Below, one piece after another: positions 27,711 to 36,805 of a stretch of 64,000 nucleotides of DNA (position 1 is the first letter of the stretch; each line of letters starts with the position of its first letter). Location: the NCBI RefSeq assembly GCF_900116385.1, contig NZ_FPCI01000001.1, positions 558,001-622,000 of the forward strand. Reading direction: 5' to 3'. Both the position numbers and the translations under genes were made by a program. The stretch comes from Pseudoxanthomonas sp. YR558 (GTDB lineage Bacteria; Pseudomonadota; Gammaproteobacteria; Xanthomonadales; Xanthomonadaceae). The notes under the pieces were generated by a model, which ran no database searches, had not been told where the DNA came from, and saw only the letters and a program-made list of their open reading frames with translations.

Positions 27711-28328
27711 ATGCGCAAGCTCATCGTCGCCGTCATGGTCAGTCTCGATGGCGTCATCCAGGGCCCCGGTGGCCCCGACGAAGACCGCAGCAACGGCTTC
27801 GCCCTCGGCGGCTGGGTCTGGCCCTACGCCAGCGACGGCGAGGCGATGGACGGCCTGTTCTCGCAGCCTTTCGCGCTGGTGCTGGGTCGCCGCACCTACG
27901 ACATCTTCGCCGGCTACTGGCCGAAGGTGCCCAGCGATGCGCCGCACGGCGCCATCGCCGATGCATTCAATGCCGCCACCAAGCATGTCGCCACGCATCA
28001 CCCGGACACGCTGGCATGGGCGCGCAGCGACGCGCTCGGCAAGGACGTGGTCGGTGCGCTGCGCGCGCTCAAGCAGCAGGACGGCCCCGACCTGGTGACC
28101 CAGGGCAGCAGCGAGCTGCTGCATCAACTGCTCGCGAGCGACGTCGTCGACGAACTGCGACTATTGGTCTATCCGGTGCTGCTCGGCCGCGGCAAGCGCC
28201 TGTTCGACGACGGTGCGCAGCCGACGGCATTCCGGTTATCGGGTTCGCGCACCACGTCCACCGGCGTGATCGTCAGCCGCTACGAACGCGACGGCGACGT
28301 CCGCACCGGTTCGTTCGGCAACGACTGA
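27711..28328 (+). CDS. Dihydrofolate reductase family protein (RibD C-terminal domain)
   Basis: The start at 27711 (MRKLIVAVMVSLDGVIQGPGG) is the family's usual N-terminus. The 205-residue protein shows VMVSLDGVIQGPGG, a VLGRRTYDIFAGYW motif (NADPH-binding arginine), and VTQGSSELLHQLLASDVVDELRLLVYP, all typical of RibD-C/DHFR-like reductases. It is more like the YyaP/YwjB group than true FolA. It probably reduces a pterin- or flavin-related substrate with NADPH. It is divergent from the S66 gene. Confidence 0.83.
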   Translation: MRKLIVAVMVSLDGVIQGPGGPDEDRSNGFALGGWVWPYASDGEAMDGLFSQPFALVLGRRTYDIFAGYWPKVPSDAPHGAIADAFNAATKHVATHHPDTLAWARSDALGKDVVGALRALKQQDGPDLVTQGSSELLHQLLASDVVDELRLLVYPVLLGRGKRLFDDGAQPTAFRLSGSRTTSTGVIVSRYERDGDVRTGSFGND

Positions 28329-28419
28329 CCCGCCTCTCCTTCGCCAGTTTCACCCTGCCTTCCCGCGCGAACCGGATGCTGGGTCCTTCGCGCCTCCCTG
28401 CCCGACAACGGAGCTTCCC

Positions 28420-28899
28420 ATGATTCCCAAGAACACCATCTGCCTCTGGTACGACACCGATGCCCTGGACGCCGCCACGTTCTACGCGAAAACCTTTCCC
28501 GACAGCGCCGTGGGTGCCGTGCATCGCGCGCCAGCGGACTTCCCCTCCGGCAAGGAAGGCGACGTGCTGACCGTGGAGTTCACCGTGCTCGGCATCCCCT
28601 GCGTGGGCCTCAATGGCGGCAAGGCGTTCAAGCAGACCGAGGCGTTCTCGTTCCAGATCGCCACCGATGACCAGGAAGAGACCGACCGCCTGTGGAATGC
28701 GATCGTCGGCAACGGCGGTGCGGAAAGCGCCTGCGGCTGGTGCAAGGACAAATGGGGCCTGAACTGGCAGATCACGCCCCGCGTGCTGACCGAAGCGTTC
28801 ACCAGCCCGGATAAGGACGTCGCCAAGCGCGCGTTCGAGGCGATGATGGAGATGCGCAAGATCGACATCGCGAAGATCGAGGCTGCCATCCGGGGATGA
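28420..28899 (+). CDS. VOC family protein (PhnB-like, 3-demethylubiquinone methyltransferase-type domain)
   Basis: A 159-residue VOC-fold protein: TICLWYDTDALDAATFYAKTFPDSAV at the N-terminus, EFTVLGIPCVGLNGG, and WCKDKWGLNWQITPRVL in the second half. Members of this subfamily are annotated as PhnB or 3-demethylubiquinone-9 3-methyltransferase domain proteins, but they have the glyoxalase fold and no SAM motif, so the methyltransferase name is misleading. The metal ligands expected of true VOC enzymes are partly missing. It follows the DHFR-like gene by 91 bases. Confidence 0.83.
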   Translation: MIPKNTICLWYDTDALDAATFYAKTFPDSAVGAVHRAPADFPSGKEGDVLTVEFTVLGIPCVGLNGGKAFKQTEAFSFQIATDDQEETDRLWNAIVGNGGAESACGWCKDKWGLNWQITPRVLTEAFTSPDKDVAKRAFEAMMEMRKIDIAKIEAAIRG

Positions 28900-29004
28900 A
28901 CCGGCCCTGCGTCGGGCGTCGGTCCTCAATGTTGCGCCATCGGTGCCGCTATCAGCTGTTAGCATTAAGCGACACCGGTGGGGGACCGATGCCTCGAATT
29001 CCGC

Positions 29005-31902
29005 ATGTTTCCTGACGCAAGGCGCGCCTACGCTCTGCTGGCCTTCGCGCTGTGCGCGCTCCTCCTGCTTCCCGCCCATGCGCTGGAGCCGCGCCGAGCG
29101 ATCGGCCAGTTCACCCACGCCTGGTACGAGAACGAGCTGCCCCAAGGCACCGTACTGTCCATCGCCCAGCAGGCCGACGGGGCGATCTGGTTGGCGACCT
29201 ATGGCGGCCTGGCGCGCCATAGCGGCGATGGCTTCGAAACGATCGACCCGCGCGTTGCGCCTGCGCTGAAGAGCTCGGCCATCACGGCGGTCGGCGCCGA
29301 CCGCAAAGGCGGCATGTGGGTCGGCACGCTCAACGGCGGGCTCTATCACCGCCAGGGCCGCGCCCTCGCCCAGGTTCCCCTGCCGGAAGGCATCGAAAGC
29401 GTGTTCGGCATCGTCACCGACACCGCCGGCGGTGTGTGGCTGACCACCAACGCGGGCGTGGTGCGGATGGCGAACGGACAGCCCCGGCTGCTCGGCGACG
29501 CCGATGGCTTCCCGCCGCGTGGCTTCTACCGGGCCATCGTCGCCGACCGCAACGGCGGCATCTGGATCGCCGCCGACGGCGTGGGCGTGGTCCATTGGCT
29601 GGACGGGAAGGCGCAGCTCTACGACGAGGATGACGGCCTGCCCAGCAACGCGGTGTACAGCCTCGCCATCGATGCTGCCGGCACGGCGTGGGTCGGTACG
29701 CAGGCCGGTCCCGCATTCTTCCGCGATGGCCGCTTCCAGCGCGACCCGCGCGCGGCCGCGCTCGACGGCCGGCGCATCTACAGCCTGTACGGCGATCGCG
29801 ACGGCAGCGTCTGGTTTGCGCCGCTGGACATGGGGCTGTGTCGGCTGGTGGCCGGCCACTTCAGCTGCGACAACACGCTGGCCGGCCTGCAGGGCGAAAC
29901 CGTGCGGTCGATGTTCGAGGACCGCGAAGGCAACCTGTGGATCGGCACCACCTCCAGCGGCCTGCACCGGCTCAGCCCGTCCAAGCTGGTCACGGTGACC
30001 GGGCAGATGGTGTCCAACGCCGTGCGTGCGGTGCACCAGGCGCCCGATGGGGCGCTTTGGGTAGGCACCGACGGCGCCGGATTGTCGCGATACGACGGCG
30101 CGGTGCTGCAACCGGCTGCGGACTACAACCGGCAGCTGCCCAGCCAACTGATACGCGCCATCCGCTCCGACGATCAAGGCCAACTGTGGGTCGCCGGCAC
30201 CGAGGGCGTCACCCGTTTCGATGCCGCTGGACGCGCCCGCACCTTCAGCCTGGCGGAAGGCCTGCCGGGCACGATCGTGTTCGCCTTCGCGCCGGCCCGC
30301 GACGGTGGCATGTGGACCGGTACGCTGCAGGGCGTCGCGCGGATCGACGGCGCGCAGGTCGAGGTGGTGGAAGGCACGCGCGGCGACGATACCCGTGCGC
30401 TGTACGAAGACCCCGATGGCCGCCTGTGGATCGGCCTGCGCAGCGGCCTGCGCTGCCTGTATCGCGGCGTGGTGGATACCTGCGGCACCGACGGCCTCGC
30501 CGGCACCAGCGTATTTGCCTTCCACCGTGCCGCCGACGGCGCCCTGTGGCTGGGCACCAGCGTGGGCATCGTGCGGGTCCGCGACGGCAAGGTCACCCGC
30601 TATCTCCAGCGCGCCGGCTTCCATGGCGATGCGGTGTTCGCGTTGCTGGACGACGGTCGCGGCAACCTGTGGTTCAGTTCGAACCGCGGCATCGGCCGAC
30701 TGTCCAAAGCCGGCTTCGCCGCGCTCGATCGCGGCGACGTGCAGCAGCTCGAACCACACTGGTACGGCACCAGCGACGGCATGCTCAATGCGCAGGGCAA
30801 TGGCGCCTCGCAGACGCCGGCCGACCGCAGCGACGATGGGCGGCTCTGGTTCGGCACGGCCAAGGGCGTGGTGATCGTCGACCCCGACCGCATGCAGGGC
30901 AATCCGCAGCCACCGCCAGTCGCCATCGAGCGCTTGCTGGTGGATGGCGTGGACGTGGATCCGTCGCGCGCCGCCCGGCTGGGGCCGGGCGTGGAGCGCA
31001 TGGAGCTGCACTTCGCGGCGATGAGCTACGTGGCACCGTCGGCGGTGAGGTACCGCTACAAGCTGGAGGGCTTCGACCGCGCCTGGAGCGAGCCTGGCAC
31101 CGGTCGCGCCGCGTACTACACCAACCTGCCACCCGGCGACTACGCGTTCCGGGTGATGGCCAGCAACAACGATGACGTGTGGAACGAGCAAGGGGCGCAG
31201 CTGCGCTTCACCCTGCTGCCGCAATGGCACCAGACCTGGTGGCTGCGCACACTGGCGACGCTGCTGGTGCTGGGTCTGCTGGCCGCGCTGGTACGGTTGC
31301 GACTGCGCGCCGCACGCGCACGCGAACGCGCCCTGACCCACGAAGTGGCCCAGCGCACCGATGCGCTGCGCGAGGCCAATGCGCGGCTGCAACTGCTGGC
31401 GGCCAGCGATGCGCTTACCGGCATCGCCAACCGGCGCGAATTCACCCGCTGCCTGCAACTGGCCTGGGACGATCACGCGCTTCGCGATGCGCCGCTGGCG
31501 GTACTGCTCGTCGACGTGGATGAGTTCAAGGCCTACAACGACAGCTATGGCCACCTCGGTGGCGATACCGCGCTGGCCACCATCGCCACCCATCTGGCGG
31601 CGAGCCTGCGCGGCGATGGCGACCTGGCGGCGCGCTACGGCGGCGAAGAGTTCGCCGTGTTGCTGCCGGACTGCGACGCCGACGCAGCCCTCGGCCTTGC
31701 GCGACAGCTGGTGTTGGACGTGCAGCAGCTCGCCCTACCGCACCGCGCGTCGAGCGTGGCGGACACCGTCACCGTCAGCATCGGTGCGGCCAGCCTTCGC
31801 CCGGCTCAGGGCAGCACGCCCGATGCGTTGCTGCATGCCGCCGATGCGGCGCTCTACCGCGCCAAGGGAGAAGGGCGCAATCGCGCGTTGCCGGCTGAGT
31901 GA
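29005..31902 (+). CDS. Membrane-bound diguanylate cyclase with periplasmic two-component propeller and Y_Y_Y sensor
   Basis: From the ATG at 29005 the protein has 965 residues (a GTG at 28978 would add 9; neither has a strong ribosome site). A signal peptide (ending LPAHA) is followed by about 14 reg_prop-type propeller strands with repeats such as GGMWVGTLNGGLYH and GNLWIGTTSSGLHR, then a Y_Y_Y domain (about 665-740), one TM helix (about 746-767), and a GGDEF domain with RYGGEEFAVLLP (GGEEF at about 879-883). It makes c-di-GMP in response to a periplasmic ligand. The inhibitory RxxD site is not in place (RGDGD instead), so product feedback is probably weak. Confidence 0.88.
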   Translation: MFPDARRAYALLAFALCALLLLPAHALEPRRAIGQFTHAWYENELPQGTVLSIAQQADGAIWLATYGGLARHSGDGFETIDPRVAPALKSSAITAVGADRKGGMWVGTLNGGLYHRQGRALAQVPLPEGIESVFGIVTDTAGGVWLTTNAGVVRMANGQPRLLGDADGFPPRGFYRAIVADRNGGIWIAADGVGVVHWLDGKAQLYDEDDGLPSNAVYSLAIDAAGTAWVGTQAGPAFFRDGRFQRDPRAAALDGRRIYSLYGDRDGSVWFAPLDMGLCRLVAGHFSCDNTLAGLQGETVRSMFEDREGNLWIGTTSSGLHRLSPSKLVTVTGQMVSNAVRAVHQAPDGALWVGTDGAGLSRYDGAVLQPAADYNRQLPSQLIRAIRSDDQGQLWVAGTEGVTRFDAAGRARTFSLAEGLPGTIVFAFAPARDGGMWTGTLQGVARIDGAQVEVVEGTRGDDTRALYEDPDGRLWIGLRSGLRCLYRGVVDTCGTDGLAGTSVFAFHRAADGALWLGTSVGIVRVRDGKVTRYLQRAGFHGDAVFALLDDGRGNLWFSSNRGIGRLSKAGFAALDRGDVQQLEPHWYGTSDGMLNAQGNGASQTPADRSDDGRLWFGTAKGVVIVDPDRMQGNPQPPPVAIERLLVDGVDVDPSRAARLGPGVERMELHFAAMSYVAPSAVRYRYKLEGFDRAWSEPGTGRAAYYTNLPPGDYAFRVMASNNDDVWNEQGAQLRFTLLPQWHQTWWLRTLATLLVLGLLAALVRLRLRAARARERALTHEVAQRTDALREANARLQLLAASDALTGIANRREFTRCLQLAWDDHALRDAPLAVLLVDVDEFKAYNDSYGHLGGDTALATIATHLAASLRGDGDLAARYGGEEFAVLLPDCDADAALGLARQLVLDVQQLALPHRASSVADTVTVSIGAASLRPAQGSTPDALLHAADAALYRAKGEGRNRALPAE

Positions 31903-31935
31903 CGTCCCACGGAAATACGGTAATGCCGCGGCGGA

Positions 31936-32481
31936 TCAGAGTCCGAGGTGTGCCATCAAGGCGTGACGCACCCGCTCGGCATAACCCTGCGAGCCGTAAC
32001 GCCCGGCATCGAACACGCCGCCGGCACCGGCCGCCTCCGCCAGCCCGGAGAACGTCGGTCGCGGCACGATGACGACCTGCCAGGGCGCGTCGTCGTGGTC
32101 GGCGTCCTCGCTCCTGCGCACCTCGATGGCCGCCACGTTCGTCGTGGTCAGGCGCGTGGTCGTCTGCCGGCCCCAGGCACGGCGCTGGACGAGCACGGTG
32201 TACGGCGGATACGTCCAGTGGTCGCCCCAACCGGACAATCCGGCGCGGATGAACTGCAGCCCCACGTAAGCCGCACCGCCCACGATGATCGCGAAGAACG
32301 GCGTGGCGACGTTCAACGGCCACAGGCCGCGGCCCAGTTCCCACAGCGGCATGACGATGGCGAACGCGCCGGCGGCGACACAACCCACGCGGATCGGCCA
32401 CGGGAACTCGCGGCGCACCAGCGGCAGGTCGGCTTCGAAAACGTCGGCATCGTGGGCAGGCATGCCGCATGGTAGCCGCAT
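31936..32481 (-). CDS. Two-helix membrane protein of unknown function
   Basis: The start at 32481 has GGAG at 8 bases; an in-frame ATG at 32463 is the alternative. The product (about 181 aa) has two adjacent TM helices (PIRVGCVAAGAFAIVMPLWELGRG and ATPFFAIIVGGAAYVGLQF) and a soluble C-terminal half (RAWGRQTTTRLTTTNVAAIEVRRSEDADHDDAPWQVVIVPRP) that resembles PH-like domains of small inner-membrane proteins such as DUF2244. I cannot assign it with confidence. It is convergent with the diguanylate cyclase. Confidence 0.7.
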   Translation of the reverse strand: MRLPCGMPAHDADVFEADLPLVRREFPWPIRVGCVAAGAFAIVMPLWELGRGLWPLNVATPFFAIIVGGAAYVGLQFIRAGLSGWGDHWTYPPYTVLVQRRAWGRQTTTRLTTTNVAAIEVRRSEDADHDDAPWQVVIVPRPTFSGLAEAAGAGGVFDAGRYGSQGYAERVRHALMAHLGL

Positions 32482-32638
32482 CGGGCGTCTCCGCCACCGC
32501 GCGCGCCGTAACGATTTTGCAACGTTTCCCTGCATCTCACGTCCATGACCTCTGCGCCATGGACGCTGCGTATCGCTCTGTATACTCGGTACGGCATGGC
32601 GGGTGCCCCTTCCCGCCTTCGAATCACGGAGCGATGTC

Positions 32639-33790
32639 ATGGGTCTTGTACAGGCGGTGGTGGGTGCGGTCGGCGGCGTGTTGGGCGACCAGTGGAAGGA
32701 CTTCTACACGGTCCCGGATGGCCTGCCGGCGACGGCGGCGCTGTTCGCGGCGGTGCCGCGCGGCACCAATGCCGGGCGCGGCTCCAACACCAGCGGCTCG
32801 AACAACATCATCACCAACGGCTCGAAGATCGTCGTGCCCGAGGGCTACGGCCTGCTGCTGATGCAGGACGGCGCGATCACCGCGTTCGTCGCCGAGCCGG
32901 GCGGCTACGAGTGGCGTTCGGACGACATCAACTCGAAGTCGATCTTCGCCGGCGACGGCATCGTCTCGACCTTCATCACCCAGAGCTGGGAGCGCTTCAA
33001 GTTCGGCGGCCAGCCGGGCTCGCAGCAGGCGGCTTTCTTCGTCTCGCTGAAGGAACTGCCGGAGAACCGCTTCGGCACCCAGTCGGAGATCTACTGGGAC
33101 GACGGCTTCCTCAACACCCAGGTCGGCGCGGTCACCCGCGGCTCGTACACGCTGAAGATCGTCGACCCGATCCTGTTCGTGAAGAATTTCGTGCCGGCCG
33201 CCTACCTGCAGCCGGGCAAGGTGTTCGACTTCACCGACCTGGACAACGCGGCCGCCGGCCAGCTGTTCAACGAAGTCGTCGGTTCGCTGGCGCCCGCTTT
33301 CAGCCTGTATACGAACGATCCGTCCAAGGGCAACCGCATCACCAAGATCCAGCAGGATTCGCTGGGCTTTGCGCAGAGCCTGTCGGCGGCGGTGGAACAG
33401 GGCTACCAGTGGAAGTCCGACCGCGGCCTGGCCATCGTCAAGACCGCCATCGTCTCCATCGAGTACGACGCCAACACCCGTGAACTGCTGAAGACCGTGC
33501 AGCGCGCCGATGCGCTGGCCGGTTCGCGCGGCAACTCCAACCTGCAGGCCAGCGTCGCGCAGGGCATCCAGTCCGCCGGCGAGACCGGCGGGGCCGCCGG
33601 CCTGGTCGGCGTGGGCATGGCCTCGGGCATGGTGGGTGGCCTCGGTGCCCTGCAGCAGCCGGCCACGCCGGCCGCACCTGCCGCCGAAGACCCGGTCGCC
33701 AAGCTGCAGAAGGCCAAGCAGATGCTCGACCTCGGCCTGATCACCCAGGCCGATTACGACGCGCTGAAGGCGAAGGCACTGGGCCTGTAA
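32639..33790 (+). CDS. SPFH domain protein with SHOCT tail (YdjI/virion core-like)
   Basis: The ATG at 32639 has GGAG at 7 bases. The 383-residue protein carries an N-terminal SPFH-like fold (KIVVPEGYGLLLMQDGAITAFVAEPGGYEW, FVSLKELPENRFGTQSEIYW, and RGSYTLKIVDPILFVKNFVP), a Gly-rich stretch (GGAAGLVGVGMASGMVGGLG), and a C-terminal SHOCT motif (AKLQKAKQMLDLGLITQADYDALKAK). Members of the family bind membranes and act with PspA-like or zinc-ribbon partners in Bacillus (YdjI). The gene heads a three-gene operon with the zinc-ribbon protein and a small membrane protein. Confidence 0.85.
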   Translation: MGLVQAVVGAVGGVLGDQWKDFYTVPDGLPATAALFAAVPRGTNAGRGSNTSGSNNIITNGSKIVVPEGYGLLLMQDGAITAFVAEPGGYEWRSDDINSKSIFAGDGIVSTFITQSWERFKFGGQPGSQQAAFFVSLKELPENRFGTQSEIYWDDGFLNTQVGAVTRGSYTLKIVDPILFVKNFVPAAYLQPGKVFDFTDLDNAAAGQLFNEVVGSLAPAFSLYTNDPSKGNRITKIQQDSLGFAQSLSAAVEQGYQWKSDRGLAIVKTAIVSIEYDANTRELLKTVQRADALAGSRGNSNLQASVAQGIQSAGETGGAAGLVGVGMASGMVGGLGALQQPATPAAPAAEDPVAKLQKAKQMLDLGLITQADYDALKAKALGL

Positions 33791-33804
33791 TCCGCACACC
33801 ACCC

Positions 33805-35127
33805 ATGTCCAACCCGAACCGTCCGGCGCCCCCGCCGTTGCCACCGGCCCCACCCGTGGGGCCCGGCTCACCGCAGGACGTGCCGCCGCTGCCCGGCACG
33901 TTCCCGGTCGATCCCGCCACCCTGCCCGACGCCATCCGCGACGAGCTGCAGGCGCCCGACCCGGTGGCCATCGATACCGCATCCGCCGAACTGCGCGACG
34001 GGCAGAACCGCTGCCCGAAGTGCGGCGCCACCGACATCCGCCACAAGCCCGGCACCGACCTGCTGGTCTGCCTGTACTGCCGCAACGAGTGGGATGGCGC
34101 GCGCGTCGAGGAGGCCTTCGGCTTCGGCACCGGCCATGCCGATCTGCGCGGCACCGTCATCGCCTCGGGCGCGAAGGACATCGACGCCGATGTCGCGGCG
34201 CTGATGACCTTCAAGTGCACCGGCTGCGGCGCCGAGGTCACGGTCAACACCGAGAACGCGATGACGGCGCGCTGCCACTGGTGCCGCCACGTGTTCGGCG
34301 TGAACGAGCAGATCGCCAACGGTGCGGTACCCGACGCGGTGCTGCCCTTCCATATCAAGAAGGACGATGCGGTCGCGCGGATCCGCCAGTTCGTCGACAA
34401 GCGCCGGCTGTTCGCACTGAAGGAATTCAAGGAGCAGTTCACGCCCGAGAACGTCGTCGGCGTGTACCTGCCCTACATGATCGTGGACGGCAACGCGAGC
34501 GCCGAGGTGTCGGGCAAGGGCGAAATCCTGATCCGGCGCTACACCCGCGGCACCGAGAAGAACAAGAAGACCTACTACGACGCCGACCTTTACCAGGTCG
34601 AACGCCAGGTGGATTTCACCGTCGACGACCTGCCACTGGAATCCTCGCGCGAGCGCGGCAACCTCGACACCACCGTCAACACCCAGAACATCATCAACAC
34701 CATCCTGCCGTTCGATACCAAGAACGCGGTGAAGTGGAACGCCTCGTACCTGTCCGGCTTCACCTCCGAGAAGCGCGACACCGACGTGGAGCAGTTGCGG
34801 CCGCGACTGGAAGACCAGTTGCTGTCGATCGCGCGGTCGCAGGTCGAGGATTCGGTGAACCGCTACGACCGCGGCGTGCGCTGGGAACGCGAGCGCCTGG
34901 ACGTGCACGGCACGCGCTGGGTGTCGATGTACCTGCCGGTGTGGCTGTACTCGTACCACCAGCCGGGCCGCAACGGCGGCATGCTGCATTACATCGCGGT
35001 CAACGGCCGCACCGGCGAAACGATGGGCAGCGTGCCCGTGCAGCACTGGAAGCTGCTGCTGGCGGCGCTGACGGTGGGCACCTTCCTCGAGGGCATCGCC
35101 CTCGCGATCATCTGGGCGGGCGCATGA
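33805..35127 (+). CDS. TFIIB-type zinc-ribbon protein with C-terminal membrane segment (YdjG-like)
   Basis: The 440-residue protein opens with a proline-rich tail, then two zinc ribbons: CPKCGATDIRHKPGTDLLVCLYC and CTGCGAEVTVNTENAMTARCHWC. A large beta-rich domain follows, and one TM helix lies at the end (HWKLLLAALTVGTFLEGIALAIIW). This resembles B. subtilis YdjG, which partners YdjH and YdjI to recruit the PspA homologue YdjF. The gene starts 14 bases after the SPFH gene and its stop overlaps the ATG of the small membrane protein. No pspA gene is in the window. Confidence 0.83.
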   Translation: MSNPNRPAPPPLPPAPPVGPGSPQDVPPLPGTFPVDPATLPDAIRDELQAPDPVAIDTASAELRDGQNRCPKCGATDIRHKPGTDLLVCLYCRNEWDGARVEEAFGFGTGHADLRGTVIASGAKDIDADVAALMTFKCTGCGAEVTVNTENAMTARCHWCRHVFGVNEQIANGAVPDAVLPFHIKKDDAVARIRQFVDKRRLFALKEFKEQFTPENVVGVYLPYMIVDGNASAEVSGKGEILIRRYTRGTEKNKKTYYDADLYQVERQVDFTVDDLPLESSRERGNLDTTVNTQNIINTILPFDTKNAVKWNASYLSGFTSEKRDTDVEQLRPRLEDQLLSIARSQVEDSVNRYDRGVRWERERLDVHGTRWVSMYLPVWLYSYHQPGRNGGMLHYIAVNGRTGETMGSVPVQHWKLLLAALTVGTFLEGIALAIIWAGA

Positions 35128-35384
35128 GCGACGACAACGGTCTATGGCTGCTGGCACTGGGCCCCGCAGGGGCCAGCGCACTGTATTGGGCGCTGTACCG
35201 GTATTACCGCAACACCGACAAGTCGCACGCCTTCGAGCGTGAGACCGACGTCGTCGCCAAGCCGGTCACCGGCGCGGACCGCAAGATCGACGAGATCCGC
35301 GGCACCCAGCGCAGCGGCATCGACGGCGACAACGTCAGCGCCTACCGCCAGCGCGTGGAGCGCGTACGCGGCGACAGCAGCTAG
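35124..35384 (+). CDS. Small single-pass membrane protein of the SPFH operon
   Basis: The ATG at 35124 overlaps the stop of the zinc-ribbon gene (ATGA). The 86-residue protein has one hydrophobic segment (NGLWLLALGPAGASALYWALYRYY) and a charged cytoplasmic tail rich in Asp/Arg with VAKPVTGADRKIDEIRGTQ. The overlap shows it is translated as part of the same unit. I recognise no family; it may act as an anchor or adaptor for the SPFH protein. Confidence 0.75.
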   Translation: MSDDNGLWLLALGPAGASALYWALYRYYRNTDKSHAFERETDVVAKPVTGADRKIDEIRGTQRSGIDGDNVSAYRQRVERVRGDSS

Positions 35385-35414
35385 CGGCCCGCCATAACGC
35401 GCGGTGGCGTATTC

Positions 35415-35530
35415 GTAGGCTGGGTTGGCTCCATCAACCCAGCCTCGCGCGGTCCATCAGGCGTCGGAGTCGATCGACGAAGCGCGCCGGGTTTGCAACC
35501 CAGTCTACGGAAGCGGCAATGCCGCCTACG
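35415..35530. repeat. REP-type hairpins, family A (GTAGGCTGGGTT type)
   Basis: AGGCTGGGTTG (35417-35427) pairs perfectly with CAACCCAGCCT (35435-35445). A second, oppositely oriented element runs from about 35488 (CGGGTTTGCAACCCAG) to the GTAGGCGGCATTGCCGC hairpin (about 35512-35529, minus strand). The latter contains the TAG stop codon of the AraC gene. Related copies are at 37630, 41324 and 45202. Confidence 0.75.
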
Positions 35531-36617
35531 AACGCACGTCCACCTGCGGCATCTCTCCTGGATCGGACGTCGTGCGATGGGCGCTGCGATACGCCGTCGG
35601 CGTGCACGCCATCGCCGTCTTGAACGCGCGATTGAACGGGCCCAGCGAGGCAAAGCCCGCGTCGCCGCTGATGTCGAGGATGGTCGCCTCGTCGTCCGCA
35701 TCCGCCAGGCGCGCGCACGCATAGGCGATGCGGTGGCGGTTGATCATCTGGTTGAAGTTCTTCTCGCCCAATCCCTGCGTGAGCAGGCGGCTGAGTCTGT
35801 GTTCGGCGGTGCCCAGGCGATGGGCGAGATCGGCCACCTTCAGCTCCGGCTCGCGGTACACCTGCAGCGTGTCGAGTTGGCGCCGCAGGGCGCGCGCCAG
35901 GCGCGCGTCCTCGTCGCTGAGCGGGCCGGGCGCCGCGCGCGTCTCCGGTGCCGCGTCCACCGTGGCCATCGGCAGGCGGCGGCGTTGCCACAGCGCGGCA
36001 TGGGTGAACAGGATCATCGCCATTGCGCATACCGGAATCACCCCGCCGCGCACCGAGGCGAGCCACGGCCAGGTGCCGGCCAGCGCGCCCATCAGCGTGG
36101 TGGTCAGCACGCAGCCCGCGAACAGCAGCAGGAAGGCGACGCGCAGCCGCCGCTCGGGGTGCGGCAGCGATGCGAAACCGCCGCGCAACGCTTCCAGGAA
36201 GGTCAGCACCAGCAAGGTGGAACTGGCCAGCGTCAGCAGGCTGTCCAGGCCGGAGGCCCACGGCGACACCGCACCGTGCGCGCCCAGCGTCGCACCGCGG
36301 TAGCCGGCGATCAGCAGGGCCACGCCGGCCGCGACCAGCACATGCACCCGGCCCACGCCGCCCTCGCCACGGAACAGCGCCCGCGACACCAGCCAGAAGC
36401 CATTGCAGGTCGCGCTGCCGCCGATGGCGACCGCCCACCGCATCCAGGTCGGCGCGCCGTCCATCCACGGCGACATCAGCGAGAGCGCCATCGAGCCGCT
36501 GACCACGGCGAAAATCACGTCGATATCGCGCTTCGGTCGCTGCCACAGCAGCGCCAGCAACGACACCACCGCCACCGCGACGGCCACTCCGGTTGCGCCT
36601 GCCTGCCAGCCTTGCAT
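35526..36617 (-). CDS. AraC family regulator with N-terminal multipass membrane domain
   Basis: MQGWQAGATGVAVAVAVV starts the gene (about 36617); the longer frame upstream lacks support. The N-terminal 240 residues contain about seven TM helices; the C-terminal 110 residues hold the AraC HTH pair (LKVADLAHRLGTAEHRLSRLL and ATILDISGDAGFASLGPFNRAFK). Membrane AraC proteins sense envelope or extracellular signals directly. The gene is divergent from the DUF2306 protein gene, a probable target. Its TAG stop lies in a REP hairpin. Confidence 0.82.
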   Translation of the reverse strand: MQGWQAGATGVAVAVAVVSLLALLWQRPKRDIDVIFAVVSGSMALSLMSPWMDGAPTWMRWAVAIGGSATCNGFWLVSRALFRGEGGVGRVHVLVAAGVALLIAGYRGATLGAHGAVSPWASGLDSLLTLASSTLLVLTFLEALRGGFASLPHPERRLRVAFLLLFAGCVLTTTLMGALAGTWPWLASVRGGVIPVCAMAMILFTHAALWQRRRLPMATVDAAPETRAAPGPLSDEDARLARALRRQLDTLQVYREPELKVADLAHRLGTAEHRLSRLLTQGLGEKNFNQMINRHRIAYACARLADADDEATILDISGDAGFASLGPFNRAFKTAMACTPTAYRSAHRTTSDPGEMPQVDVRS

Positions 36618-36805
36618 GGTCTCGTCCTCGCGGGTCCCGGCACAGGGTGCGGCACCCGCCCTGCCCGGCCAAGCGCCATCGGTCATGGCCGCGCGGCCGC
36701 GCGCCGAATCGCCACGCGCGATCCGGCTGGCCGAATTCCGATTCGGCGAGACGCCCCCGGCGGGCGCTACGCATCGTGCGCGCTGTCCCCACCGGAGCTT
36801 TCGTC

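Noticed and set aside
28273..31593. Very long minus-strand frame opposite the diguanylate cyclase
   Set aside because: It is antisense to a well-supported multidomain gene in GC-rich DNA, where long antisense frames are common; no start signal or domain.
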